Shown: positions 34,631 through 43,837, numbered from the stretch's first letter. The stretch: DNA of 64,000 nt from Nocardiopsis sp. TSRI0078 (GCF_001905145.1 NZ_LWLB01000033.1:310001-374000); one strand, 5' to 3'. Notes: a model not told the origin generated them from the sequence alone. Made by a program: numbers and translations.

Positions 34631-35743
34631 ATGACCATGACCTACGCCGACTTCCACCGTGACCTCAAGGACCTCGGAGACCCGCAGGCCGACGCGGTGG
34701 TCCGGGAACTGCTGGACGAGGGCCAGGCCAACGCCGTCAACCAGCTCTTCCGCCAGATCAGCACCGCGGACACCCCCGTCCCCCGGCAGGCCCCCGCCGC
34801 CCTGCGCGAGTCCATGGACTCCACACGCGCCTTCCCCGGCTGGATGGACTCCGCGCTCATCGGCCAGGCCTCCGACTTCTTCCGGCACCACCACCTGGAG
34901 GCGTCGGCCATGCAGGCCACCGTGGGCCTGGTGGGCACCTACCTGTCCCCGGTCGGAGCCTTCACCCTGCACTCCACGCACCAGCTGGCCGACAATCCCC
35001 ACCGGCGCCTGTCCCAGTCCACCCGCCTGTTCACGGGCATGGGCGACCGCGACGCCTTCACCGAGCACTCCAAGCTCGTGCCCACCTGCCAGAAGGTCCG
35101 CCTGGTCCACGCGGCCATCCGCGAGCTGCACCGCCGCTCCGGCCGGTGGGACTACGAGGAGATGGGCATGCCGGTGTCCCAGCTCCACACCGCCGGGGCC
35201 GCCCTGGTCTTCTCCGTACAGGTTCTGGAGGGCATGGAGAACCTGGGCCGCAGGCCCGACCCCCGGGAGGCCGACGGGTTCTTCCACGTCTGGATGGTCA
35301 TCGCGCACTTCCTGGGCGTGCCCGACGACTGCATCCCCCAGGTCGGGTCCCGGCGCGAGGCGACCGACCTGTGGCACGAGGGCCGTCGGACGGAGTGGGC
35401 GCGCAGCGAGGCCGGGGTGGTCCTCACCCGCGAGTGCGTCGAGCTGTACCAGCGCGAGGTGGCCAGGGACGTCCCCGGACTGAAGGACGCGGTGCCCGTC
35501 TTCATGCGCGTGGCCCTGACCGACGAGTACGCCGACATGGTGGACATCCCGTCCACCGGGTTCGACCTGGGGGCCAAGGCCGCCACCACGCTCACCGAGC
35601 CGCTGCTGGGCGGCCCCGTCGGCAGGAACCCCGTCACCGACGAGGTGTTCGGGGCCCTGGGCAGGGCGGTCGAGCGCGTGGCCCGTGAGGCGTTCACCCA
35701 CGGTCAGGAGACCGAGCCGCAGATGACCCAGCGCATCGGCTGA
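34631..35743 (+). CDS. MpaB/rubber-oxygenase family protein (DUF2236-like)
   Basis: A 370-residue, all-helical protein. The family pattern is KVRLVHAAIRELHRR, with candidate haem-axial His and Arg residues, then QLHTAGAALVFSVQVLEGMENLG and an upstream HTLHSTHQLADN-like segment. The family includes latex-clearing oxygenase and the mycophenolic-acid enzyme MpaB; most members have no assigned substrate. There is no signal peptide, so it is cytoplasmic. ATG 34631 follows GGAGG by five bases. It stands alone, bracketed by terminators. Confidence 0.8.
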   Translation: MTMTYADFHRDLKDLGDPQADAVVRELLDEGQANAVNQLFRQISTADTPVPRQAPAALRESMDSTRAFPGWMDSALIGQASDFFRHHHLEASAMQATVGLVGTYLSPVGAFTLHSTHQLADNPHRRLSQSTRLFTGMGDRDAFTEHSKLVPTCQKVRLVHAAIRELHRRSGRWDYEEMGMPVSQLHTAGAALVFSVQVLEGMENLGRRPDPREADGFFHVWMVIAHFLGVPDDCIPQVGSRREATDLWHEGRRTEWARSEAGVVLTRECVELYQREVARDVPGLKDAVPVFMRVALTDEYADMVDIPSTGFDLGAKAATTLTEPLLGGPVGRNPVTDEVFGALGRAVERVAREAFTHGQETEPQMTQRIG

Positions 35744-35767
35744 GTCCAGCCGGACGGGACCCTCGGC

Positions 35768-35812
35768 CAGGGGGTCGGGGCGCGTCGACCGAAGGCGCGT
35801 CCCGACCCCCTG
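35768..35812 (+). terminator. Long terminator hairpin after the MpaB-like gene
   Basis: A 17-bp stem with one G-U pair: CAGGGGGTCGGGGCGCG against CGCGTCCCGACCCCCTG, with an 11-nt loop. It starts 25 nt after the stop codon. Confidence 0.85.
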
Positions 35813-35904
35813 CCTCGTGCTTTCGAACCTGTGACCAGTGTGTTCGCTGTCCGAAGTGGTGGCCGTCACGCAGGGTGATTTCATGTGGCGTCACTCACAG
35901 AAGC

Positions 35905-35990
35905 GTGCGTTATGTTGCGCGGGAACGCACGATCGCGCTGTTTATTCCCGACAGACGCAACGAATGTGGGTCATGTTACGCAGATAACGC
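35905..35990 (+). promoter_or_regulatory. Dyad-rich AT-rich leader before the permease gene
   Basis: Within the 368-nt gene-free interval before the permease gene lie a 7-bp inverted repeat GTGCGTT-n12-AACGCAC (35905-35930) and GCGTTATGTTGCGC (35907-35920), whose first half recurs inverted in TTACGCAGATAACGC (35976-35990). This is the most AT-rich non-coding stretch of the region. It could be an Lrp-type multi-site operator or part of a structured leader. Confidence 0.4.
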
Positions 35991-36111
35991 GGCTACCGTT
36001 GCTGAGGGCATTTTTCGGGTCGTCGCAGGTACGGGCGACCCGTCCCGCCCCCCACCGTCCCTTCTCCCGGGGAACCGGTGTGCCCGTGTACAGGAACGAG
36101 GAGTAGTCAAC

Positions 36112-37605
36112 GTGGTGGACCAGAAGAGCCCGGCGGGTACCCGCGGGCCCGACAGCCCGGGCGGTGTGCCCGCGCTGGGGGAGCGCCTCACCCGGCGTAA
36201 GCCGATCGAGAAGCTCGTCGCCGAGACACAGGACAGTGAGGGCACCGGCCTCCAGCGGCACATGGGCTTCTGGCAGCTGTCCATGATCGGCATCGGCGCC
36301 ACTCTCGGCACCGGAATCTTCGTCGTGCTGGGCGAGGCCGTGCCCGTCGCCGGACCCGCCGTCATCCTGTCGTTCGTGCTCGCCGGGATCACCGCGCTGT
36401 TCTCCGCGCTCGCCTACGCCGAGATGGCCGGGATGATCCCCGCCTCCGGGTCGGCCTACTCCTACAGCTACGCCACCATCGGCGAGTTCATGGCCTGGGT
36501 GTGCGGCTGGTGCCTCATGCTCACCTACGGGGTGTCGGTCGCCGCCGTCGGCGTCGGCTGGGGCGAGTACATCAACGAGCTCCTCCATCTCACCACCGGC
36601 CTGTCCATGCCGGACGCCGTGCTCGCCGGTCCGATGGAGGGCGGCCTGATCAACCTGCCCGCCGCCGTCGTGGTCCTGCTGTCCATGTTCGCCCTGCTCG
36701 TCGGAGTCCGCGAGAGCAGCCGCGTCAACGCCGTCATGGTCGCGATCAAGGTCGTCATCCTGGTCATGTTCGTGGCCATCGCGATCACCGCCGTCCAGGA
36801 CGGCAACTTCGCCCCGTTCATGCCGATGGGCATGGCCGGTGTCAGCGCCGCGGGCGCCACGCTGTTCTTCTCCTACATCGGCTTCGACTCGGTCTCCACG
36901 GCGAGCGAGGAGGCCAGGAACCCGCAGCGCGACCTGCCCCGCGCGATCATGTTCTCGATGATCCTGGTGACGGCGATCTACTGCCTGGTCGCCTTCGCGG
37001 CGGTCGGCGCGCTCGACTGGACCGGCTTCGTCGACGGCGAGACCTCGCTGGCGGGCATCCTGACCAAGGTCACCGGCACCCCCGTGTGGGCGGTCATCTT
37101 CGCCGCCGGCGCGGTCCTGGCCCTGGCCAGCGTGGTCCTGGTCGTGCTCTACAGCCAGACCCGCATCCTCTACGCGATGTCGCGCGACGGGCTCATCCCC
37201 AAGGCCTTCTCCACGCTGGACGCCAAGGGCACCCCGCGCACGAACACCCTCATCACCTCCCTGCTCATCGCGGTGCTCGCCGCCCTGGTCCCGCTCGGCC
37301 CGCTCGCCGACGCCACCGCCATCGGCACGCTCTTCGCGTTCGCCCTGGTCAACGTGGCCGTCCTGGTGCTGCGCCGTACACGTCCGGACCTGCCGCGCGC
37401 CTTCCGCGTGCCCGGTTCCCCGGTCACCCCGGTCCTGGGCGTGCTCGCCTGCGCCTACCTGATGTTCAGCATGTCGCTGAGCGTGTGGGTCGCCTTCCTG
37501 GTCTGGCTGGCCGTGGGTGTGGCCATCTACTTCGGCTACAGCATGCGCCGCTCCGCGCTGGAGACCGAACCGGCCGTCGAGCCGGTCGCCGAGACCCGTT
37601 CCTGA
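36112..37605 (+). CDS. Cationic-type amino acid permease (APC superfamily)
   Basis: Inner-membrane importer of 497 residues with about 12 helices. It has the APC/CAT hallmark IGIGATLGTGIFVVLGEA in the first helix, FSALAYAEMAGMIPASGSAY next, and FFSYIGFDSVSTASEEARNP mid-protein. These are typical of the CAT (YfnA-like) branch, which carries basic and other amino acids. GTG 36112 lies 8 nt after GAGGAG. It precedes davA and davB on the same strand but ends in its own terminator, so it is an adjacent unit. Lysine is the obvious candidate substrate (inference from the neighbours). Confidence 0.88.
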   Translation: MVDQKSPAGTRGPDSPGGVPALGERLTRRKPIEKLVAETQDSEGTGLQRHMGFWQLSMIGIGATLGTGIFVVLGEAVPVAGPAVILSFVLAGITALFSALAYAEMAGMIPASGSAYSYSYATIGEFMAWVCGWCLMLTYGVSVAAVGVGWGEYINELLHLTTGLSMPDAVLAGPMEGGLINLPAAVVVLLSMFALLVGVRESSRVNAVMVAIKVVILVMFVAIAITAVQDGNFAPFMPMGMAGVSAAGATLFFSYIGFDSVSTASEEARNPQRDLPRAIMFSMILVTAIYCLVAFAAVGALDWTGFVDGETSLAGILTKVTGTPVWAVIFAAGAVLALASVVLVVLYSQTRILYAMSRDGLIPKAFSTLDAKGTPRTNTLITSLLIAVLAALVPLGPLADATAIGTLFAFALVNVAVLVLRRTRPDLPRAFRVPGSPVTPVLGVLACAYLMFSMSLSVWVAFLVWLAVGVAIYFGYSMRRSALETEPAVEPVAETRS

Positions 37606-37621
37606 CGGGTACGCGCATCCG

Positions 37622-37655
37622 ACGAGGGGCCGGGGAATCTCCCCCGGCCCCTCGT
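37622..37655 (+). terminator. Terminator after the permease gene
   Basis: A perfect 14-bp stem (ACGAGGGGCCGGGG) with a 6-nt loop, 17 nt after the stop. Confidence 0.85.
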
Positions 37656-37834
37656 GCGTTACCCCGAGGCTCCGGGCGCACCGATGTCGGCACGGATCCG
37701 CGGTATCACGCAAGAAAACCCCTCGGATCGGCGAAAAGACGCGGGATCACACAGGTTCGGCGCACTGTTCCGACGCCTTCGCCCGCCTAGAGTGGACGCG
37801 GCCCCGAAGCGACGGAAGAAACAGGAGGTGAGGC

Positions 37835-38644
37835 GTGACACGCGGACCCCTGCGCGTGGCCCTGGACCAGGGCACCGGACACAGCGGCGACCCCGCCGAC
37901 GCCCTCGACCGGCTCGCCGTCCGTGCCAAGGCCGCCGCCGACGCGGGAGCCCGCCTGCTCGTCGGCCCCGAGATGTCGCTGACCGGCTACAACCTCGGCC
38001 CGAGGGCCCTGGCCGGACTCGCCGAGCCCGCTGACGGCCCCCTCAGCGAGGCCGTCGCCGCCGTCGCCGCCGACTCCGGCGTCGCCATCGTCCACGGCTT
38101 CCCCGAGCGGGCAGACGGCGCCGTGTACAACTCCGTCCAGCTCGTGGACGCGACCGGCACCCGCCTGGCGACCTACCGCAAGACCCACCTGTTCGGGGAC
38201 CTGGACCGCGGCGCCTTCGCCGCGGGCGCCGACCCGGTCGTCCAGGCCGACCTCGGCGGAGTCCGCGTCGGCCTGCTGGTCTGCTACGACGTCGAGTTCC
38301 CCGAGGCGGTGCGCGCCCACGCCCTGGCCGGCACCGAGCTCCTCGTGGTCCCCACCGCGCTCATGCTGCCCTTCACCGAGGTCCCCGACCGGATCGTGCC
38401 CGTGCGCGCCCTGGAGAACCAGCTCCACCTGGCCTACGTCAACCGCTGCGACAGCGAGGGCGACCTGCGCTACGCGGGCCGGAGCGTCCTGCTCGCCCCC
38501 GACGGCTCCGAGACGCTGCGCGCCGGATCCGGAGAGGAGCTCCTGGTCGGCGACGTCGACCCGGACGCGGTCGCCCGTGTCCGCCGGGAGCAGTCCTACC
38601 TGGACGACCGCCGTCCGGGCCTGTACCGGACGCTCACCGCCTGA
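37835..38644 (+). CDS. davA: 5-aminopentanamidase-like carbon-nitrogen hydrolase
   Basis: Nitrilase-superfamily amidase of 269 residues. The catalytic triad is E46 (GPEMSLTGYN), K116 (TYRKTHLFG) and C150 (LVCYDVEFPE). The length and YRKTHLFGDLDR region fit DavA of Pseudomonas, which hydrolyses 5-aminovaleramide to 5-aminovalerate. The assignment rests mainly on the next gene being a very clear lysine 2-monooxygenase, whose product is that amide. GTG 37835 is preceded by a near-perfect AGGAGGTGAGG ribosome site. Confidence 0.85.
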   Translation: MTRGPLRVALDQGTGHSGDPADALDRLAVRAKAAADAGARLLVGPEMSLTGYNLGPRALAGLAEPADGPLSEAVAAVAADSGVAIVHGFPERADGAVYNSVQLVDATGTRLATYRKTHLFGDLDRGAFAAGADPVVQADLGGVRVGLLVCYDVEFPEAVRAHALAGTELLVVPTALMLPFTEVPDRIVPVRALENQLHLAYVNRCDSEGDLRYAGRSVLLAPDGSETLRAGSGEELLVGDVDPDAVARVRREQSYLDDRRPGLYRTLTA

Positions 38645-38752
38645 CCGTGCCCCGGGGCAGCCCGGGACACCCCACGCACCACACCACGAACACCACTCGC
38701 ACGCAACCGACCGGCACTCCGCCGGACGACACCCATGTGAAGGAGGGGCCTG

Positions 38753-40462
38753 ATGACGTCTGCCGTGCCCACGGCCGCCGGTGCCGCATCCACGCAGAGC
38801 ACACCGCTGAACATGTGCGGGCCGGACTTCCCGTTCGCCTACGACGCCTACCTGGAGCACCCCGCCGGACTCGGGCAGGTCCCGGCCGAGCGCCACGGCA
38901 CCGAGGTCGCCGTCATCGGCGGCGGGCTGTCGGGGATCGTCACCGCCTACGAGCTCATGAAGATGGGCCTCAAGCCGGTCGTCTACGAGGCCGACCGCAT
39001 CGGCGGGCGGCTGCGCACGGAGAAGCTGGAGGGCTGCCCCGACGACGTGGTCGCCGAGATGGGCGCCATGCGCTTCCCGCCCTCCTCCACCGCCTTCTGG
39101 CACTACGCGGACCGGGTGGGCCTGGAGACGACGCCCTTCCCCAACCCGCTCTCCCCGGCCACCCCCAGCACCGTGGTCGACCTCAAGGGGAGGTCCCACT
39201 ACGCCACGACCCTCGACGACCTGCCCGAGGTCTACCGCGAGGTGGCGCGCGCCTGGGACGCCACCCTGGAGCAGGCCCAGCACACCCGCATGCAGAAGGC
39301 CATCCGCGAGCGCGACGTGGCCACCCAGAAGGAGATCTGGAACGAGCTGGTCACCCGGCTCGACAACCAGACCTTCTACGGCTTCCTGTGCGAGTCCCCG
39401 GCCTTCGCCTCCTTCCGCCACCGCGAGATCTTCGGCCAGGTGGGCTTTGGCACCGGCGGCTGGGACACCGACTTCCCCAACTCCATCCTGGAGATCCTGC
39501 GCGTCACCTACACCGGCGCAGACGACGACCACATGGGCATCGTCGGCGGTGTGGAGCAGCTGCCGCTGCGCCTGTGGGAGGACGCCCCGGACAAGCTCGT
39601 GCACTGGGCCCAGGGCACCACCCTGGCCTCCCTGCACGAGGGCGGCCCGCGGCCGGCCGTCACCGCCCTGCGCCGCACCGCGGCCAAGGGCTCCCCGGCC
39701 GGGAACATCACGGTCACCGACGCGTCGGGGTCCACCCGCACCTACGCGGCGGCCGTGTTCACCGCGCAGAGCTGGATGATGCTGTCCAAGATCGACTGCG
39801 ACGAGGACCTGCTGCCCATCGACCACTGGACGGCGATCGAGCGCACCCACTACATGGAGTCCTCGAAGCTGTTCGTGCCGGTGGACCGCGCGTTCTGGCG
39901 GGACAAGGACCCCGAGACCGGCCGCGACGTCATGAGCATGACGCTCACCGACCGCATGACGCGGGGCACCTACCTGCTGGAGGGCTCCGATCCGGAGGGC
40001 CCGGCGGCGATCTGCATGTCCTACACCTGGTGCGACGACTCGCTCAAGTGGCTGCCGCTGTCGGCCAACGAGCGCCTGGAGGTCATGCTCTCGTCGCTGG
40101 CCAAGATCTACCCGGGCGTGGACGTGCGCTCGCACATCACCGGCGACCCGGTGACGGTGTCGTGGGAGGACGAGCCCTACTTCATGGGCGCGTTCAAGGC
40201 CAACCTGCCGGGCCACTACCGCTACCAGCGCCGCCTGTTCACCCACTTCCGCCAGGACGACCTGGAGGAGCGCCACCGCGGCCTGTTCCTGGCCGGCGAC
40301 GACGTGTCCTGGACGGCGGGCTGGGCCGAGGGCGCCGTGCAGACCGCGCTGAACGCCGTGTGGGGCGTGGTCCACCACTTCGGCGGCGGGACCGACCCGG
40401 GCAACCCGGGCCCGGGCGACCTGTTCGACGAACTCGCGCCGGTGGCCCTCCCGGAGGACTGA
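38753..40462 (+). CDS. davB: L-lysine 2-monooxygenase (flavin)
   Basis: FAD enzyme oxidising and decarboxylating L-lysine to 5-aminovaleramide, CO2 and water. The 569-residue protein has the dinucleotide motif AVIGGGLSGIVTAYELMKMG. From memory of the Pseudomonas putida enzyme, long stretches agree closely: GPDFPFAYDAYLEHPAGLG, FGQVGFGTGGWDTDFPNS, DKDPETGRDVMSMTLTDR and the tail HFGGGTDPGNPGPGDLFDE. This separates it from tryptophan 2-monooxygenases. ATG 38753 follows AAGGAGGGG. It is 108 nt after davA; gene order is davA-davB, and both end at a terminator shared with the convergent Lrp gene. Confidence 0.93.
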   Translation: MTSAVPTAAGAASTQSTPLNMCGPDFPFAYDAYLEHPAGLGQVPAERHGTEVAVIGGGLSGIVTAYELMKMGLKPVVYEADRIGGRLRTEKLEGCPDDVVAEMGAMRFPPSSTAFWHYADRVGLETTPFPNPLSPATPSTVVDLKGRSHYATTLDDLPEVYREVARAWDATLEQAQHTRMQKAIRERDVATQKEIWNELVTRLDNQTFYGFLCESPAFASFRHREIFGQVGFGTGGWDTDFPNSILEILRVTYTGADDDHMGIVGGVEQLPLRLWEDAPDKLVHWAQGTTLASLHEGGPRPAVTALRRTAAKGSPAGNITVTDASGSTRTYAAAVFTAQSWMMLSKIDCDEDLLPIDHWTAIERTHYMESSKLFVPVDRAFWRDKDPETGRDVMSMTLTDRMTRGTYLLEGSDPEGPAAICMSYTWCDDSLKWLPLSANERLEVMLSSLAKIYPGVDVRSHITGDPVTVSWEDEPYFMGAFKANLPGHYRYQRRLFTHFRQDDLEERHRGLFLAGDDVSWTAGWAEGAVQTALNAVWGVVHHFGGGTDPGNPGPGDLFDELAPVALPED

Positions 40463-40587
40463 ACCGGTACTCCTCCGGGGGCGGGGGTCCCGGGGCCGTG
40501 GGCGAGGGCTCCGGCCCGCCGCCCCTGACGGACGTGTGCGCGCGGCCCCGCCCGCCCGGAGTCCGGACGGATCCCCGGTGCGACGAC

Positions 40588-40627
40588 GACGGCCCCGGCC
40601 GCACGACGAGGTGCGGCCGGGGCCGTC
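40588..40627. terminator. Bidirectional terminator between davB and the Lrp gene
   Basis: A perfect 16-bp stem (GACGGCCCCGGCCGCA) with an 8-nt loop, between the convergent davB and Lrp genes. Confidence 0.85.
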
Positions 40628-40646
40628 CTCCGTGTCCGGCGGCGGG

Positions 40647-41111
40647 TCAGGGCAGGTCGGCGGTCCCGGCGAGGATGGGCTGGTCCACCAGGCGGGACAG
40701 GACCAGCGTGCTCTTGGTCCGCACCACGAACGGCTCGGCGCCCAGCCGCTCGATGACCTCCTCCAGGTGGTGGGTGTCGCGGGCCCGGACCTGCACGACG
40801 GCGTCCGCGTCCCCGGTGACCGTGTACGCGGAGGTGATCTCGGCGTACCCCGCCAACCCGGTCCGGATCTCTCCGGGAGAGGTGCGGGCGCGGCAGTACA
40901 GCTCGATGAAGGCCTCGGTGGTCCACCCGACGGCCTGGGGTTCCACCACCACCGTGAATCCGCGTACCGCGCCGGACTCCACCAGCCGGTCCACGCGGCG
41001 CTTGACCGCCGAGGGGCTCAGTCCGACCTGTCCGCCGATTTCGGCGAAGCTCATCCGCGCGTCCGCGCCGAGTATCGCGATGATCCGCTCATCGACACGA
41101 TCCAGCCGCAT
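40647..41111 (-). CDS. Lrp/AsnC-family regulator
   Basis: A 154-residue feast/famine regulator. The N-terminal HTH is RVDERIIAILGADARMSFAEIG followed by LSPSAVKRRVDRLVESG in outline. The RAM ligand domain follows, with VTGDADAVVQVRARDTHHLEEV. The ATG at 41111 has GAAGGGG upstream. Position next to davAB and the amino acid permease suggests lysine-responsive control of that module (inference). A lysine-binding Lrp protein such as LysM or LysG provides precedent. It is divergent from the secreted peptidase gene. Confidence 0.9.
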   Translation of the reverse strand: MRLDRVDERIIAILGADARMSFAEIGGQVGLSPSAVKRRVDRLVESGAVRGFTVVVEPQAVGWTTEAFIELYCRARTSPGEIRTGLAGYAEITSAYTVTGDADAVVQVRARDTHHLEEVIERLGAEPFVVRTKSTLVLSRLVDQPILAGTADLP

Positions 41112-41277
41112 GGTGCCCCTTCGCCCCGTCTGTTTTGTCGTGGTCTGCTCCAGGCAGGGCACATGCTACCGGGGCGTGCCGGCCTGGGTTCGGTGTCGGT
41201 CCGTGTCGCCTCAGTTTGTAACTCTACGGATTGGTAACAATGCATAGAGTAACAACAGAGTGCGAGGGGGTAGCCAA

Positions 41278-42915
41278 GTGCGAGCACGAACCTGGGCCGC
41301 GGCCTCGGCCGGGGCGGTCCTGGCCTCCCTGGTCGCCGCGATCCCCGCGCAGGCGGGACCGGTCGAGCAGGTCCGCGAGAGCGTCCGTGTCGACCAGGGG
41401 GCCCTCACATGGGGGCCCTGCCAGGACCTGCGGCCCGTCGCCGACGAGGACCTGGAGTGCGCCACCCTCACGGTCCCCCTCGCCCGCACCGCCGACGGCG
41501 GCCGGGCCGGCGAGGACGACGTCCGGCTTGCCCTGTCCCGGGTCCGGGCCACCGGAAAGGCCCGGCACACCCTCCTGGTCAACCCCGGCGGCCCCGGCAG
41601 CGCCGGACGCATGTGGGCCTCCTACACCCACCAGCGCATGCCCGCGCGACTGCGCGAGACCCACGACGTCGTCTCCTTCGACCCGCGCGGCGTCGGCGCC
41701 TCCACGCCCTCCATCACCTGCGACCCGGGCTTCTTCGCGCCCGTGCGCCCCGACACCGTGCCGGCGGACGCCACCGCCGAGGCCGCCCTGCGCGCCGACG
41801 CGGCGGACTACGCCCGGTCCTGCGCGGCCAACACCGGCCCCCTCCTCCAGCACGCGCGCACCGAGGACACCGCCCACGACATGGACGCCATCCGTGCGGC
41901 CCTGGGGCTGGACCGGATCGACTACCTCGGCTACTCCTACGGCAGCTACCTGGGTACCGTCTACTCCGCGCTCTACCCCGACCGGGTCCGCGCCCTGGTC
42001 CTGGACAGCGTCGTCAACCCCGACAACCCCTGGTACGAGAGCAACCTCGTGCAGAGCCGGGCCCTGGACCGCGCGGCCCGGAACTTCTTCGACTGGACGG
42101 CCCGCCACGACGGCGTCTACGGGCTCGGTACGACCGGGGAGGAGGTCGCCGAGGCCTACTACTCCCTGCGCTCGGAGCTGGCCGACGAGCCCGCCGCGGG
42201 CACCGTCGGCCCCACCGAGCTGGAGGGCGCCGTCCTCCCCATCGCCTACAGCGCCGCCGCCTGGCCCTCGGCCGCCGGCGCGCTCTCGTCCCGGATCAAC
42301 GACGGCGACGACGCGCTGCTGCTCGCGCTGCACGAGGTGCACGGCGAGGACGCCGACTCCGACCGGGGCTACGGCGGCTACCTCGCGGTCCAGTGCACCG
42401 ACTCCCGCTGGCCCGAGGACTGGTCCACCTGGCGCGCCGACGCCGAGGAGGCCCACCGGGAGGCCCCCTTCATGGCCTGGAACAACGTCTGGTACAACGC
42501 TCCGTGCGCGACCTGGGACGCCGAGGCCGACGACTGGTTCCAGGTCGGCGACGGCCCGGGTGAGCACCCCGCCTACGACGGCGACGCGCTCCTCGTCCAC
42601 GCCACCGAGGACGGCGCCACCCCGGTGGAGGGCGCCTTCGCCCTCCGCGAGCGCCTGCCCGGATCGGTCCTGGTGACGGAGGAGGGCGGCCTCACCCACG
42701 GCGTCGCGTTCACCGGCAACGCCTGCGTGGACGAGGTCGTCACCGCCTACCTCGGCGACGGGGAGCTGCCCGTACGCGCCGGGGGCGCCGGCCCCGACCT
42801 CACCTGCGAGGGCCGTCCCGAACCCGCTCCCGGCATCGTGCGCGAGGAGCCCGGGAGCGCGGCCGCGCCCGCCGTGCACGGAATGCGGGGGGAATCCGGG
42901 CAACCGGTCGAATAG
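41278..42915 (+). CDS. Secreted tripeptidyl-aminopeptidase-like alpha/beta-hydrolase (TAP family)
   Basis: Exported hydrolase of 545 residues. The signal peptide AAASAGAVLASLVAAIPAQAG is followed by the alpha/beta-hydrolase core: oxyanion segment LLVNPGGPGSAG, nucleophile elbow GYSYGSYLG, then the TAP-like C-terminal domain with the probable Asp in HATEDGATPVEGA and His in EGGLTHGVAF. Family members such as Streptomyces Tap release N-terminal tripeptides. I chose GTG 41278, which has GAGGGGG upstream. The promoter area (41112-41277) shared with the Lrp gene has three GTAAC units. Confidence 0.87.
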   Translation: MRARTWAAASAGAVLASLVAAIPAQAGPVEQVRESVRVDQGALTWGPCQDLRPVADEDLECATLTVPLARTADGGRAGEDDVRLALSRVRATGKARHTLLVNPGGPGSAGRMWASYTHQRMPARLRETHDVVSFDPRGVGASTPSITCDPGFFAPVRPDTVPADATAEAALRADAADYARSCAANTGPLLQHARTEDTAHDMDAIRAALGLDRIDYLGYSYGSYLGTVYSALYPDRVRALVLDSVVNPDNPWYESNLVQSRALDRAARNFFDWTARHDGVYGLGTTGEEVAEAYYSLRSELADEPAAGTVGPTELEGAVLPIAYSAAAWPSAAGALSSRINDGDDALLLALHEVHGEDADSDRGYGGYLAVQCTDSRWPEDWSTWRADAEEAHREAPFMAWNNVWYNAPCATWDAEADDWFQVGDGPGEHPAYDGDALLVHATEDGATPVEGAFALRERLPGSVLVTEEGGLTHGVAFTGNACVDEVVTAYLGDGELPVRAGGAGPDLTCEGRPEPAPGIVREEPGSAAAPAVHGMRGESGQPVE

Positions 42916-42994
42916 GCTGGAAACAGCGCGAACAGGCTCGACCAGTCGTCCTCCGGGACCCGCCCGAGGGAACCGGGAAGATGGGGGAGATGCG

Positions 42995-43837
42995 ATGCTG
43001 CGGACCTCGCCGGTACGGATCCTCGGCGAACGCGACCGGGAGTCCGTCCGTGCGCTCCTGGACACCGATCCCGTCGGCAACGTGTTCGTCGCCTCCCGCC
43101 TGATGGCCACGGGCATCTCCCCCAGGTCCGGTGGTGCCGAGGTGTGGGGGCACGTGGAACGGGGCCGTCTGAGCGCCCTGTGCTACTCCGGCGCCAACAT
43201 GGTCCCCGTCAACGCCGGACCGGCCGCCATCCGCAGCTTCGCCGACCACGCCCGCTGGCGCGGCCGCCGCTGCTCCTCGATCGTCGGCCCGGTCGACGCG
43301 GTCAGCGACTTCTGGCAGCAGGTCACCCCCGCGTGGGGGCCCGCCCGCGCCATCCGCGCCAGCCAGCCGGTCCTGGAGATCAGCGGCGAACCCGACGTGT
43401 CCGCCGACCCCCTGGTACGCCGGGTCCGCCTGTCCGAGCTCAACGCCCTCGTACCCGCGTGCGTGGCCATGTTCACGGAGGAGGTCGGCGTCCCGCCGGA
43501 CTCCGGAGACGGCGGCGCGCTCTACCGGGCCCGGGTGGAGGAGCTGGTGCGCACCGGCCGGGCCTTCGCGCGCATCGAGGACGGCCGTGTGGTGTTCAAG
43601 GCCGAGATCGGCGCGGTCACCCAGCACGCCTGCCAGGTCCAGGGGGTGTGGGTGCACCCGGACCTGCGCGGCCGGGGCCACTCCACCGCGGGGATGGCGG
43701 CCGTGGTCAACTACGCGCTCGCGGAGATCGCGCCCCGCGTGACCCTCTACGTCAACGACTACAACGCCCCGGCCCGTGCCACCTACCGGAAGGTCGGCTT
43801 CCGGCAGGTGGGCGAGGTGATGTCGGTGCTCTTCTAG
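42995..43837 (+). CDS. GNAT-family acetyltransferase with DUF4081-like N-terminus
   Basis: A 280-residue protein. The first 140 residues are a DUF4081-type domain (NVFVASRLMATGISP, ANMVPVNAGPAAIRSFADHA). The C-terminal GNAT fold has the acetyl-CoA loop GVWVHPDLRGRGHSTAGMAAV. Its orthologue in Mycobacterium tuberculosis lies directly after ispG (family knowledge), so here the syntenic partner has been pushed 8.6 kb downstream. Substrate unknown. Confidence 0.87.
   Translation: MLRTSPVRILGERDRESVRALLDTDPVGNVFVASRLMATGISPRSGGAEVWGHVERGRLSALCYSGANMVPVNAGPAAIRSFADHARWRGRRCSSIVGPVDAVSDFWQQVTPAWGPARAIRASQPVLEISGEPDVSADPLVRRVRLSELNALVPACVAMFTEEVGVPPDSGDGGALYRARVEELVRTGRAFARIEDGRVVFKAEIGAVTQHACQVQGVWVHPDLRGRGHSTAGMAAVVNYALAEIAPRVTLYVNDYNAPARATYRKVGFRQVGEVMSVLF

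Noticed and set aside
37787-40378. 863-codon open frame on the minus strand across davA and davB
   Set aside because: Antisense shadow of two enzymes with clear catalytic motifs.
38753-40462. Tryptophan 2-monooxygenase (auxin pathway, IaaM) for the flavin enzyme
   Set aside because: A nitrilase-type amidase beside it would fit, but the sequence follows lysine 2-monooxygenase closely along its length and the neighbour fits DavA.
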